Below the pieces are notes generated by a model. It was not told where the DNA came from. It was given only the letters and a program-made list of their open reading frames with translations, and did no database searches. Made by a program: the position numbers and the translations under genes. Shown here piece after piece: positions 52,736 to 64,000 of a stretch of 64,000 bases of DNA. Source of the DNA: Coix lacryma-jobi var. lacryma-jobi (Eukaryota > Streptophyta > Magnoliopsida > Poales > Poaceae); assembly GCA_009763385.1 (NCBI GenBank), contig CM019831.1:88695845-88759844 (forward strand), read 5' to 3'. Position 1 is the stretch's first letter; every line of letters starts with the position of its first letter.

Positions 52736-52740
52736 GGCTT
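52736..52740. repeat. target site duplication of B, right copy
   Basis: GGCTT, identical to 41047-41051; the next codons (Asn-Lys-Glu-His) continue gag of element A in frame. Confidence 0.93.
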
Positions 52741-54397
52741 CAACAAGGAGCACATCAAGACCAAGTACATGGAGAAGGCCCAGGCTGAGCAGCGTTGTTT
52801 CTTCGCCACGCTCAGCGATGTCGATGACTCGAACGACGACTCCGCTTCTTCAAGCGACGATGAGTCCGAGAAGAAGAAGAGGATCGAGGACAAGCTCAAC
52901 GGCCTCTGCTTCTTCGCCGACGACGAGGGCTTCTGCACCATGGCCCTCGGCAAGGAGGTCGACGGCGAGCTGGAGGACACTCCTCAGAACAACGACGACG
53001 ACGACACCTCCCAGGTATCTCTGACCCCCGATGAGCTTTCCGCTGAGGTCGAGAAACTTACTGCTGCGCTTCTTAGTCAAGACAAGCTGCTTAGGCATGC
53101 CGCTAGAGAGCGCAAGGAGTTTAGGCAAAAGTGGGAGGATACGGTAAAGGAACTTGAATCTGTCAAGTCCACCGTAGTTGTTACTGATGAGGAGGAGTGT
53201 GAGATGTGCACCACGCACATGACGGACCTTCTCACCTTGAGAGGTAAGTATGTGGCGTTGGTAGGAGAGGTGGATGAGCTGAAGGCTAGATCCTCGCTGT
53301 TGGGTGCGTGCAAGTCTTGTGCTGGCTTGCAATCTGAGTTGGCAGAGAAGAATGCCAAGATTGTGTCTCTTGAGAAGGCCAGCTCGGGTAGCGCTTGTGT
53401 GTCCAAGTGTGTTTTATGTGAGGGCCTGGAGATGGAGATAGCCAATGTGAAGCATGACAAGATGCAAACCGAGGAGGAAAACACATACCTTCGGACCATC
53501 TTGTCATGGGTATCTTGTGGTGAGCCGCAGCTTGGAATGATGATCTCCCAATTCAAGCGTGCTGCAGGAGGTCCAGGTGTAGGCTTTGCTCAGGGTGTTG
53601 ATGTTTCATCTTTTGGCAAGATTGGAGAGTCGAGTGGTCTGAACCCATGTGAGAAGCCCAACTCCACCACTACACCCAAGCTTACCAAGATTCCACCCAA
53701 AGAGCCTCTCAAGCCTAACACCAAGGATGGGGTATTTGAAGAACCTCCACGAGCTCCACCCAAGAACCAAGTGTGGCATCCCAAGCCCAACCACCTGAAG
53801 AACAAGCTGGACAAAATGCCACCCATCTAGGAGGAGCTTATGCCACAGAAGGGCAAAGTGATCCACACCCACCATCGTGTGTACCAACAACCCCCTTTGA
53901 GAGAGGTGAGGTACCATTGTGAGCATTGTGGGAGAGATGGACACTTGAGTGAGTTCTGCTTTCGGCGCAAGAGAGAGGCGCGCCGTGCTAGGGGGATGAA
54001 CAATGCGGACATGTACCATCCTTTCCATGATGTACATGTGCCGAATGTTCATAGGAGAGCTCCGAGGAGAGCTGCTAGGCCTAGAGGTGCAGTGCCTCAA
54101 GGTCCTAGGCGTCAGGGAGGTCGTGCCCGGCGGGAGCCTGCAGTTGTAGGCTATGGACCCCATGGCGGTGGCTTTGTAGTTGAGCGCTTTCCCCCACCGC
54201 GTTTTGAGTTTTGCGGTGAGCGCTCTTTCCCCAGCGGACCACGTTTTCCTCAGCGTGGTGATCGCTCCTCTCGTAGACGTGCTAGGAATGGTTTTTCTGC
54301 TAACCGTTCTTTTGAGCAGTCGGCCCAACACTGGTTTTCCCCTTACTTCACTAACCCTAGTGTTGGACCGTATGCTCACCCTATGTCTTTTTATTGA
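52741..54397 (+). pseudogene. element A gag, 3' half
   Basis: Continues from 41051 with NKEHIKTKYMEKAQAEQ, then the acidic stretch, coiled coil and C-x-x-C pairs, to NKLDKMPPI and TAG at 53828-53830. B reads through this site with an arginine codon, but element 2 has TAG at the same codon. After the stop the same frame goes on from ATG 53840 (MPQKGKVIHTH) through the second knuckle CEHCGRDGHLSEFC and the arginine-rich tail to TGA at 54395-54397. The gag may therefore be split into two proteins in this subfamily, or the stop may simply be inherited damage. Confidence 0.88.
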
Positions 54398-54402
54398 TGT
54401 AG

Positions 54403-57400
54403 GTAAAACGATTGGAGAACATTTGGTTGGTGGATTCCGGTTGCTCGAGGCACATGATCGGAAACGCCAAGTGGTTCTCCAGTCTTAGTCCAGTTGCCGG
54501 CAAGGAGTTTATCACCTTCGGCGACAATAGCAAAGGTAAGGTCTTGTCTCGTGGGTCGGTGCGAGTTAATGAGCACTTTGTGTTGCGCGATGTTGCTCTT
54601 GTTTCTAACTTGCATTTTAACCTTCTTTCTGTTTCGCAACTCTTTGATGACGACTATGAGATTCGTTTTAAACCGAATATCAGTCGTATTTTGGATCCTC
54701 AAGGCAATCTTGTGCGTTTGATTTCGTCCTTTGGAAAAGTCTTTCGTGCGAATTTCTTAGAGTCTTTTGGCACTTCTCGTTGTCTTGTGGCTGGACCTTC
54801 CTCCTCTGATCTTTGGAAGTGGCATAGGAGACTTGGACATTTGAGCTTCGACTTGCTTGCAAGACTTAGTTCACTTGGCCTAATCTGAGGATTGCCCAAG
54901 TTGTATGTGGAGAAGGATCTTGTTTGCCACTCTTGTAGACATGGGAAGATGGTTGCCGCCCCCCACCATCCAGTGACTCAGGTCATGACCAAGCACCCTG
55001 GAGAGCTTTTGCACATGGACCTTGTTGGTCCGGCTCGAGTGAGCTCGGTTGGGGGGATGTGGTATGTGCTTGTTGTTGTTGATGACTTTTTGAGATATTC
55101 GTGGGTCTTCTTTTTAGCTGAGAAGACCGAGACTTTCTCCTTTGCTCGCAATCTGATTTTGCGTCTTCAGAACGAGTTCCCTTTGAACTCGATGCGAGCT
55201 ATTAGGAGTGATAATGGTTCCGAATTCAAGAATTCGGATTTTGATAAGTTTTGTAACTCTTTGGGTTTAGAGCATCAGTTTTCTTCCCCCTACACACCAC
55301 CACAGAATGGTGTTGTAGAGAGGAAGAATCAGACGCTTGTAGAGATGGCCAGGACGATGCTCGATGAGCATAGGACTCCAAGGCGATATTGGGCCGAAGC
55401 TATGAGCACTGCATGCTACATTTCCAATCGCATTTTTCTCCGAGCTATCTTGAAAAAGACTTCTTATGAGTTGCGTTTTGGAAAACTGCCCAAGGTGAGT
55501 TATTTTCGAGTTTTTGGTTGCCATTGTTTTATACTCAAAAAGGGCAACCTGGACAAATTTGAGTCTCATTGTTCTGACGGTGTGTTTTTGGGTTATGGCA
55601 CTCACACTCGAGCTTATCGTGTACTTAACCTTGACACTAACTGAGTCATGGAGACATCGGTTTGTCCTTCTTCTCGTTTTGAGCGTGCAGGTGATCATGA
55701 GGTTGGTGAGCCTCTTTTTGATGATGAGGATGAGGGTGCTGAAGGTATGGATGATCCAGCACCCCCTCCACCTGCTATGCCGCAAGGAGCGGCTTCTACT
55801 ACGATTCATGACCCCGACACCTCTTCTTCGTGGGGGTCGTGGGATCCGCCACCTCGAGCGGTACCTTTTGTACCCGAGGAGGCACCAACTGCTGTTGAGG
55901 GGGAGATCACTTCGGCTCGGGAGGCGCCACAACACATCCAGCGCCAACACCCCCCTCAGCAGATGATCGGCAGCATCGGCGAACGTGTCACTCAGTCAAG
56001 GTCACAGTAAATCTCTCACTTTGCTCATTCTGCATTCGTTGCTGATTTTGAACCCCGAGATGTTGGACACGCTTTATTTGATCCGGATTGGGTCAATGCC
56101 ATGCATGAGGAGTTAGAAAATTTTGAAAGAAATCGGGTTTGGGTTTTGGTTCCTCTTCCTCCTGATTGTCATCCTATTGGAACAAAATGGTTTTTCAAAA
56201 AAAAAACAAGGAGAGGATGGCCATGTTGTGAGAAACAAGGCCAGACTAGTTGCTCAGGGATATAGTCAGAAGGAGGAGATAGACTATGAGGAGACTTTTG
56301 CTCCTGTAGCTCGTTTGGAGGCAATTAGGATACTCTTGGCCTTTGCTGCATCCAAAGGTTTTAAACTTTTTCAAATGGATGTCAAGAGTGCCTTCTTAAA
56401 CGGCTACATAGAAGAGGAAGTGTATGTGAGACAACCCCTCGGTTTCAAAAATCCCAAGTTTCCAAACCATGTTTTTAAACTTCACAAAGCTTTATATGGT
56501 TTGAAACAAGCCCCTAGAGCCTGGTATGATAGGTTGAAAACCTTTTTGCTTGCTAAGGGTTTTAAAATGGGATGTGTGGATAAAACGCTTTTTCTCCTCA
56601 AGCAAGGCATTGATTCACTCTTGGTCCAGATTTATGTGGATGATATCATTTTCGGTGGTTCTTCTCACGCTTTGGTTGCCAAGTTTGCAGACACTATGAG
56701 CAGGGAGTTGGAGATGAGCATGATGGGCGAGTTGACGTTTTTCCTCGGGTTGCAAATCAAGCAATCCCGAGAGGGGACGTTCGTGCACCAGGGCAAGTAC
56801 ACCAAGGACATCCTGAAGAAATTCGACATGGGTGAGGCCAAGCCTCTTCCAACACCCATGCCGACCACGGTGGCCCTAGATGCGGATGTGGATGGAGAAG
56901 CAGTGGACCAGAAGGAGTACCGGAGTATGATCGGGTCGCTGCTGTACCTGACGGTGACACGTCTGGACATCCAGTTCGTGGTGTGTCTTTGCGTGCGCTT
57001 TCAGTCGTCGCCGCGCACCTCGCACCGTCAGGCGGCAAGCGCATAATGAGGTACTTATCCTTCACTCCTAAGTTTGGGATCTGGTATTCTGCTTCCTCTA
57101 CCCTCTCCCTTTGTGGTTATTCCGACGCTGATTTTGCTGGTTGTCGTATTGATCGCAAGTCCACTTCTGGGACTTGCCAATTTATTGGTTCTTCTCTTGT
57201 ATTGTGGTCTTCTCGCAAGCAGTCTAGTGTCGCCCAGTCTACCACGGAGGCTGAGTATGTTGCTGCGGCTAGCTGTTGTTCCCAGTTACTCTGGATGATG
57301 GCCACTTTGCATGATTTTGGTCTGAGCTTTTCTCGTGTTCCTTTGCTTTGTGACAGCACGAGTGCTATTAGCGTTGCTAAGAACCCCGTGCTGCACTCGA

Positions 57401-57576
57401 AGACCAAACATATTGATGTGCGCTTTCACTTTCTGTGAGACCACTATGAGAAGGGTGATATCGACCTTCGCCATGTCGATACACATCATCAGTTGGCTGA
57501 TATTTTCACCAAGCCTTTAGACCAATCAACTTTTAATCGGTTGAGAGGTGAGCTTGGTGTGTGTTTCCCCTTTTAG
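54403..57576 (+). pseudogene. element A pol, broken
   Basis: Same domains as B pol. Stops: TGA at 54886-54888 (in LIRGLPK), TGA at 55642-55644 (in LDTNRVM), TAA at 56008-56010 (RSRSQ-QISHF) and TGA at 57436-57438 (FHFLRDH). B has CGA at the first, second and fourth. About 30 bp is missing after 55650 (DVTFDETLVS in B). A run of ten A at 56196-56205 shifts the frame at the start of RT, and a 2-bp loss near 57036 shifts it back. Protease WLVDSGCSRHM, integrase RSDNGSEF and VVERKNQ, RT YVDDIIFGG and RNase H TTEAEY are still visible. The terminal stop is TAG 57574. Confidence 0.92.
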
Positions 57577-59202
57577 ATGGGGGAAACATTTTGGTTCTTG
57601 TATCATAAACTGACTATTTTTCGTTTGTCTTGTTTTTCTTTTGGTTTAGTCTTTTTGCATACGCTTTTACATTCTGAGCTTCATGTATATAATCTTTAGA
57701 ATGTAATTATGCTCTGTTCAATATGCTCCGATGCTATGTGTTGATGCTTGTAGCTTATGCTCTTTCTGATCACTAATACATGTTGTGAGCTGAGCTATTT
57801 TTGAATTGTGAACCTGCTTAACAAACATAAAACTTGAAAATGTTCACCATTGAGATATGCAACTAGCATGTGTAGGATGTGTTGAATTCACTCGTGCTTT
57901 TCATATATGCTAGGTTGCTATGTCTCTAGTTCTGAGTCACTCACTTGCTTGGTATGTTCATATTCTGTTTAAAATCTGAATCAAGTTTTAAGTGAATTGA
58001 AAAGATCGAGATGGGATTGCTTGTCAACACATCACGGTATCAAGACTGTTTCTCATTGCACTTTGAGTTAAACTTGAGCCGTGTAGTGTATGACCGAAAC
58101 CGATGCTTTAAGCTTCTGATTGCATATGCATAGGCTTCGCTCGGTTGAAAAGTTAGGCAATGACAAGCTTTCAACCTCTCGCAATCACATGCTAAGCTTT
58201 GAACTTGTGTACTATCACCGCTGCAACTCCGATTAAAATTGAATTCACAAGTTTATGCTTCATTCTATAGCATGATGGTTGAACTTTGCTAGGGGTAGTT
58301 CACCTTGTATACATGTTTAGCACTTGCTTGTTTTCCAATCTATACACGTATAGTGCTATTTTGATGGTGAATACCTTTTTGGCTAAAAACTGCTCACATT
58401 GCTCATATGTTCATATTTCATATTTGGTGATCAGTTTGAGCCTTCGCCAGCTTGTACACTTTTTAGTGAGTCGTTGGAGCTATACTGTTTAGAGCATCTT
58501 TGCATTTTCATGACTATATTCCTGAAGCTGCTAACTTGCATTTTGACTCATATGCATTTTGGAAGGGGGAGAACTTCTCTTGTTGGCCCTTTTTGTTGGT
58601 GCATTTTCCAAGGGGGAGAAAATCGCTTTCGGTTCCTTTTGCTTGATGGTGCATTTTCAACTAAGGGGGAGAATTTGGACAAATCATGCCTCCCATGTTC
58701 AACTAAGGGGAGAGGAATCGGTTGTGTGCACCATGCAAGGGGGAGTTTTGCTCGTGATAAATTTTTGAAATTTCCAATTGGTTCAGAGTGCTTTGCTAGT
58801 TGTGTTGAGCCCTTGCCTCTATCTTGAGGGACTAGTAGTCGCAACTTTGCTTCAGTTGTTATCGAGCTTTTCAGTTGATGTCGAGCCTTCTGCTAGTTGT
58901 GTTGAGCCTCTGTGCCTCTGTATTTAGGGACTAGCATTTTGCTTTGATTTTTCAATTGGTATCTTCTAGCGGTGTTGAGCCTATTCTACCTCTTCTTGAG
59001 GGCTAGTTTTGCTTTGCTTGGTTGCGTCGAGCCGTTGCCCATGTCTTTGGGAACCAAGATGTCTTGCTCTTCCACTTGACCTTCTTCGGCTTTGCTATGC
59101 TTTTGGGTCATTTGGTCGAGTTCTCTCTTCTCCTTTCTTCCTCCTTCTATTTCCATTATGATTTTTGTGTGTAGTTGACAATGCACTCATCAAGGCGGAG
59201 AT
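57577..59202 (+). other. element A post-pol region with polypurine tracts
   Basis: No gene seen. Purine tracts near 58562, 58610, 58664, 58704 and 58737. The last one, next to the LTR (59192-59200), reads AAGGCGGAG with a C inside the G-run, so it is damaged. Stem-loop modules with CTAG arms lie near 58795, 58890 and 58965. Confidence 0.83.
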
Positions 59203-61150
59203 TGCGGATACATGGGTGTATGCCGAGTCTCGAGTGATGAGTGATTGTCAATGGGTTTCATCGCAGGTTCTTTGGCTTGTGTTGTGCAGGTGTCGAGCAT
59301 GGAGACAGTGATCGAGGGCAAGGTGAAGGTCAAGTAGAGACGTGCCGTGCCAACGGACCGAGAGCGGTGAAGGGCAGACGTGAGGCTTGGACTGAGGGAC
59401 CGGTAGCCTGAGGATCGGCTGTGGTGGCTGGCAGCCTGGGACAGTGACGAGCGAAGACTTGCGGGACATGGTGTTGCTCGGGTCGAGGACCTGGGGACAC
59501 GTGTCGGTGGACGGGGTGCATGGGCGGTGCATCCCTTCTACAGCTTCGGTTTGGTGGTAGAGCTAGAGAAAAACCATCGGGTGGACGGTTTCCAGGTTTG
59601 GGCCACAAAACCTGGGTGCTGCGGGTTTGCCGAGTTTGGGCCACAAAACTCGGGCTGAGGACGGTTTCCAGGTTTGGGCCTCAAAACCTGGGCGCTGCGG
59701 GTTTCTGAGTTTGGGCCACAAAACTCAGGCGATGGGCGGCTAGTTTCCCGGTTTGGGCCTCAAAACCGGGGGTGGACGTGAAGGCCTAGTTTCCCGGTTT
59801 CGGCCACAAAACCGGGGGCGAGGTCCGTGAAAAGGACGAGCGGAGCGATGGTGGCACGTGGCGGCAATCGGTGAGGTTGCATCGAGGCAACGCTACCAGT
59901 TGTGCGGGCGTGGCCGTCGAATCCACCTACCATCGAGTTCGTCCAGAATAACCCTAGGGTTTAGTTGGTTCGCTCTGTAATTAGATAGGGGTAGAGTAGG
60001 AAATAGAATTAGGATAAGTAGAGGGAGACACCCTCCTCCCATTCTATCTCAGTCATTTGCTCTTTGCTTCTAGGGTTTCCTGCTCTCCCAATCCCCTGCT
60101 GTAGCTAGCTGAGATCCGCAGAGAACTATACCTCTGTGTACTGGAGATTTTGAGGAAGTGAGACCGTATTCTCACTGTTGTAGCGTGTGGTAGCCACACG
60201 GTTGCAAATTCATGGTTGTGATTCGCGTTTTGTTCAAGTTCTTCGCGGGTTGCTTTTCTTCACGATTTTCCCGTCGATCAATCTCTTTGTTCGTTGCGTC
60301 TTTTACGATTCCGTTTAAACAGAGATGTCCTAGATCGTGAGGCACTTCTTTCCACCGAAGGAATTCTCCTCTAACCTCACGAGCTAGCAGATCGATCGAT
60401 TTTTGTTTTGGGTCAAGTTTTTCTTCCTTGTCCCGAAATTCTTCGCTTCATCGATTTGGAGATAGGTTCGAGCCATGATCTCCTAGGAGTAGCTCACTAT
60501 CCTTCCTTTGACTCCTCTCACCAAGTTTGATCCCTAGAGGATTTGTTTTGGGTGAGATCGGGTCGAATCGGTGGGTGAACTGAGCAGTCTCGGGGTGACC
60601 GGACGCTGTCATCGGGTTGATCGGACGAGTCCGGTGGCGTCCGTTGGTTGAATGCCACATGTGAGTTTTCTATAGTCGACCGGACGCTCGCTTTGATTCC
60701 TAACCGGACTCGCTCCTGACACTGTTCATCGGGTGTCTCTCTTTTGACCGGACGCTGAACACTTCGACCGGACGCTCCACCACTGTGAGTCCGGTCATAA
60801 ACAGTAAGGTCCCAAAACTGTTTTTGCTTGACCGGACGCGTCCGGTGGGTGTTGACCGGACGCAGGGTGAGTCCGGTCAGTGCTGTTTCGCGCTGTTTCA
60901 TCCGGGGTTCGTTCGTCTGTTGTCGATTTTGATTTCCGGCTCTTGCGTTGGGTTTCTAGAGTCATGAAGTGTTCCGCTGTGCTTCTTGGAAGCATCCACC
61001 CTACATCTAGGGTCGTGAACATTTACGAGCTCTAGGGTTTCCTCTTGGGGTTAATTTACGGTACAGTAGCGACAAGTTTCTGAAAGGAAAATTTTAGCTC
61101 CCATTCACCCCCCCCTCTGGTCGCTTTCTGGTAGCACTTTCGGTCCTTCA
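59203..61150 (+). repeat. 3' LTR of element A (1948 bp)
   Basis: Starts TGCGGATACATGGG and ends GGTCCTTCA. Palindrome array at 59592-59820, GACCGGAC array at 60596-60878. Followed by AACTC (61151-61155) and the integrase of element 6. Confidence 0.92.
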
Positions 61151-64000
61151 AACTCCATGTAACCTTAAGATGTTCTGGATGTACAAGTCTGCATACTGGT
61201 GGGGTCGGTGTGTAGTCTTGACTGGTATGAAGTGAGCCACTTTGGATAACCGATCCACGATAACCCAGATAGAATCATGTCCTTTTTGAGTGAGGGGAAG
61301 ACCCGTGATGAAATCCATACTAATTTCTTCCCATTTCCATTCTGGGATTGACAAAGGTTGTAACAATCCGGCAGGTCTTATGTGTATAGCCTTTATCCTG
61401 CAGCAAGTATCGCACCTTGCGACGTAAGCTGCAACTTCCTTCTTCATCTTTGACCACAAATACCTTGTTCTCAGATCGTGGTACATCTTACTGCTTCCTG
61501 GATGGATAGACAACTTTGAATAGTGGGCTTCATTCAGAATTCTTTCTTTCAGCTTTGTGTTCTTAGGAACAACCAACATTTGATTATACCACAAAATTCC
61601 TTGTTCATCTGTTCTGAAGTTCAACGAACTACTGGTTTCCAACCTCTTCTTGATCTGACAGATCTCTTCATCGGTCTTTTGTCCTTCGATGATGTCACTT
61701 TCCAGGGTGCACTGGATGATTATATTGTTCAGCATAACGGGGTGCATAAGGTTGAATCCATCTTCCAACAGTGGTTGTAGAGAGTTGCAATGAGTCTTGC
61801 GACTCAATGCATCTGCTACAACGTTCGCTTTTCCGGGGTGGTAATGCACTTCTAAGTTGTAATCCTTAATCAACTCTAACCATCTCCTCTGCCTCATATT
61901 CAACTCTGGCTGGGTGAAGATATACTTCAGACTTTTGTTGTCCGTATACACATGACACGGGTTACCCATAAGATAATGCCTCCATATCTTGAGTGCATGA
62001 ACTACGGCTGCCAATTCCAAATCATGAGTCGGGTAATTCTCTTCATGTGGTCGCAACTGGCACGAAGCATATGCTATAACTCTCCCATTCTGCATAAGCA
62101 CACACCCAAGTCCAATCTTGGATGCGTCACAAAACACATCAAAAGGTTCCTCCAAATCTGGCTGAGCCAAAATTGGCGCCGAAGTCAACAAGTTTCGCTG
62201 AGTATGAAATGCTGCTTCACACTCTGGAGTCCATTCAAACTTCTTGTTTTTCTGAGTTAGACGAGTCATCGGTTTTGTGATCCTTGAGAAATCCGGAATG
62301 AACCGACGGTAATATCCGACCAATCCTAGAAAGCTACGTACCTCATGTACGTTAGTGGGCGCTTGCCAATCCATAACTTCCTGTACCTTCGTGGGATCCA
62401 CAGAAATTCCTTCTTCTGAAAGGACGTGTCCAAGAAAGGGTACTTTCTTTAACCAAAACTCACACTTGCCAAACTTAGCGTACAACTTGTGCTCTCGAAG
62501 TCGAGCTAAGACGACTCGTAGATGCTCAGCATGATCCTTCTCATTTTTAGAGTATACCAAGATGTCATTGATAAACACCACAACAAACTTGTCCAACTCG
62601 GGCATAAAGACGGAATTCATCAAGTACATGAAATGTGTCGGCGCATTTGTTAGTCCAAAAGACATAACTAGATACTCATAGAGTCCATATCTGGTGGAGA
62701 AAGCTGGTTTTGGTATATCTTCTCTTCTGATCTTGATCTGATGGTAACTTGACCTCAAGTCGATCTTGGAGAACACTTTTGCCTTTGATAACTGATCAAA
62801 CAAGACGTCAATTCAGGGTAGGGGGTACTTATTCTTTATAGTTACTGCATTCAGCGGTCTGTAGTCCACACACATCCTTAAAGTTTTGTCCTTCTTCTTC
62901 ACAAAGATGGCGGGACATCCCCAAGGTGACGAACAAGGATGTATCAAGCCTTTATCCAAAATTTCTTCCAACTGAGCCTTGAGCTCTGCTAGCTTGTTAG
63001 CTGGCATCCTATACGGCCTCCATGAAATGGGTGCCATTCCAGGGATTAACTCTATAGCAAACTCTACATCCCTATCTGGCGGTAGTCCTGACAACTCATC
63101 AGGAAAGACATCTGGAAACTCACATACTACAGGGATCTCAGCTATCTGCTTGGCTGTGATATTGAACAACACTCCGATCTCATGGGGGTTTCGGGGTAAC
63201 TTGAACCGGAAAGAAGACCCATTCTGGGGACTAACCATGGAAACTACTCGCTCTGCGATGTCAAGATTGACCTTCCAGAGTTTCATCCATCCCATACCCA
63301 AGATTATATCCAGACCTAAACCGGGGATGACTATGGGATCCACTATGGCCTGTTTATCCCCAAAAGTCATTTCCACTCCTTTAGCCATTTTACGGGCGGA
63401 GAGAACAGCTCTGGCGGAACTTATCTGATATCCCCGATCCAACTCTACTAACCCGAGAATACTTCTTAAAGCAAAATTCTCACTTATGAAAGAATGCGAT
63501 GCTCCAGAATCAAACAACACAACTGCGGGGCATTGATTAACAAGAAACGTACCAGTGGTGACAGGTTCTCCTTCTGGCACTTCCTCAACAGTGGTGTAAT
63601 GCACATTGCCGGTGCGAGGTCGGGGCTGGGTGTACTGCTTCTTCGGCTGGGGACACTGACGTGACAGGTGTCCGGTCTGACCACAGTTGTAGCACGGTCC
63701 AATCACATACGGGGTCTTGACACCTCCTGCCTTTGCTTTGTTCTGCATCATGGGAGCGGTGTAGGGCTTTTGAAAACTCGGGCGGGAGCAGTTGTTAGTT
63801 ATCTTCCGCTGCGGGGGATGAAACCTTGCTCCTGCAACTGGCGGGCGATACGGGGTGCGTGCTCCAAAAGGGGTCCTCTGTTGAGACGAACCTCCTTTGT
63901 TTGCACGACGGCGGTTTTCTGTCGCCAGCCTGCTGTCATTAGCCTCTTGGTTCAGGCAGTCGCTGACAAAGTCACTGAAGGTGGTACGGTGACTGTTCCC
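61151..64000 (-). pseudogene. element 6 gag end, protease, RT, RNase H, integrase start
   Basis: One reading frame from 64000 down to 61151 with a single TGA at 62813-62815 (between NKYPLP and IDVLFDQ; the usual residue is arginine, so CGA). Gag ends with a knuckle CYNCGQTGHLSRQC. Protease has LFDSGASHSFIS. RT has WRPYRMPANKLAELK, CVDYRPLNAVTIK and SSYHQIKIRREDIPK, but its active site reads FINDILVYS: the first aspartate of the usual IDD is asparagine. RNase H follows (VFCDASKIGLGCVL, TDNKSLKYIFTQ, VADALSRK), then the integrase finger (IHPGSSKMYHDLR, CDTCCRIK) and core start MDFITGLP, cut by element A after LRLHG. The lineage call rests on motif likeness to Tekay/Del. Confidence 0.92.

Larger units (their letters stand above)
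38084..61150 (+). mobile_element. copia element A (Sirevirus-like), full length but decayed, host of B
   Basis: LTRs at 38084-40019 and 59203-61150, flanked by perfect AACTC copies (38079-38083 and 61151-61155). Without B and one GGCTT copy it is about 11.4 kb. Gag is in two halves (40084-41051, 52741-54397), pol at 54403-57576, and a 1.6-kb post-pol region. It is damaged by at least five stops and two frameshifts. It was inserted in the integrase of element 6 and later received B in its gag. Confidence 0.95.
37836..64000 (-). mobile_element. Tekay/Del-like gypsy element 6, split by element A
   Basis: Minus-strand gypsy element in two pieces: 61151-64000 (gag C-terminus, protease, RT, RNase H, first part of integrase) and 37836-38083 (integrase core). 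They join across AACTC, the target duplication of element A, to give a continuous integrase. No LTR lies in the window; the 5' part continues to the right of it and the 3' part ends at the 37836 junction. Confidence 0.88.

Overview
The window is plant nuclear DNA, almost certainly from a grass (Poaceae; my best guess is the Andropogoneae, with low certainty inside the family). It is one continuous stack of nested LTR retrotransposons. I see no host gene, tRNA, rRNA, CRISPR or bacterial feature. The evidence is paired TG...CA long terminal repeats, tRNA primer sites, polypurine tracts, 5-bp target duplications, and Ty1/copia and Ty3/gypsy domains, nearly all with stops and frameshifts.

Layout. 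Element 1 (copia, Sirevirus-like, +) gives only its 3' end: pol tail 2-142, long post-pol region, 3' LTR 1751-3751. It sits inside element 2 (copia, Sirevirus-like, -), whose pieces lie at 3752-4763, 18490-20912 and 28253-28382. Element 2 is also split by a complete but decayed Tat-lineage gypsy element (4764-18489, +), by a LARD-like element with no recognisable protein (20913-28252, +), and by an Athila-like gypsy element 4 (28383-34436, -). Element 5 (copia, +, 34437 to about 37835) sits in the right LTR of element 4 and is cut off in gag. At about 37836 the sequence jumps to element 6 (Tekay/Del-like gypsy, -), which runs to the end of the window. Element 6 is split in its integrase by copia element A (38084-61150, +). 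A in turn is split in gag by copia element B (41052-52735, +).

Element B is the one intact element: two 2002-bp LTRs that differ at only 8 sites by eye, a perfect GGCTT target duplication, an open 910-codon gag and an open pol with all catalytic residues. Every other element is decayed, and a large share of the stops look like CpG deamination (CGA to TGA). Deletion of B plus one GGCTT copy restores the reading frame of A's gag, and the same logic with AACTC restores element 6.

The most interesting material is non-coding and structural. Five Sirevirus LTRs carry arrays of palindromes whose arms co-vary while the core stays constant. The presumed transcribed leader carries a second array whose motif differs between families. 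The LARD LTR has hairpin-flanked copies of a constant 17-nt motif, and one of its LTRs carries a three-part templated filler insertion. The Tat element carries an antisense, apparently intron-containing gene. The copia gag-pol junction has an odd conserved TGATGTAG arrangement.

How the parts work together: in B, the LTR promoter would drive one RNA primed by initiator tRNA-Met. Gag would form the particle, pol would supply protease, integrase, reverse transcriptase and RNase H, and the polypurine tracts would prime the second strand. The other elements could move only if helped by such an intact relative.
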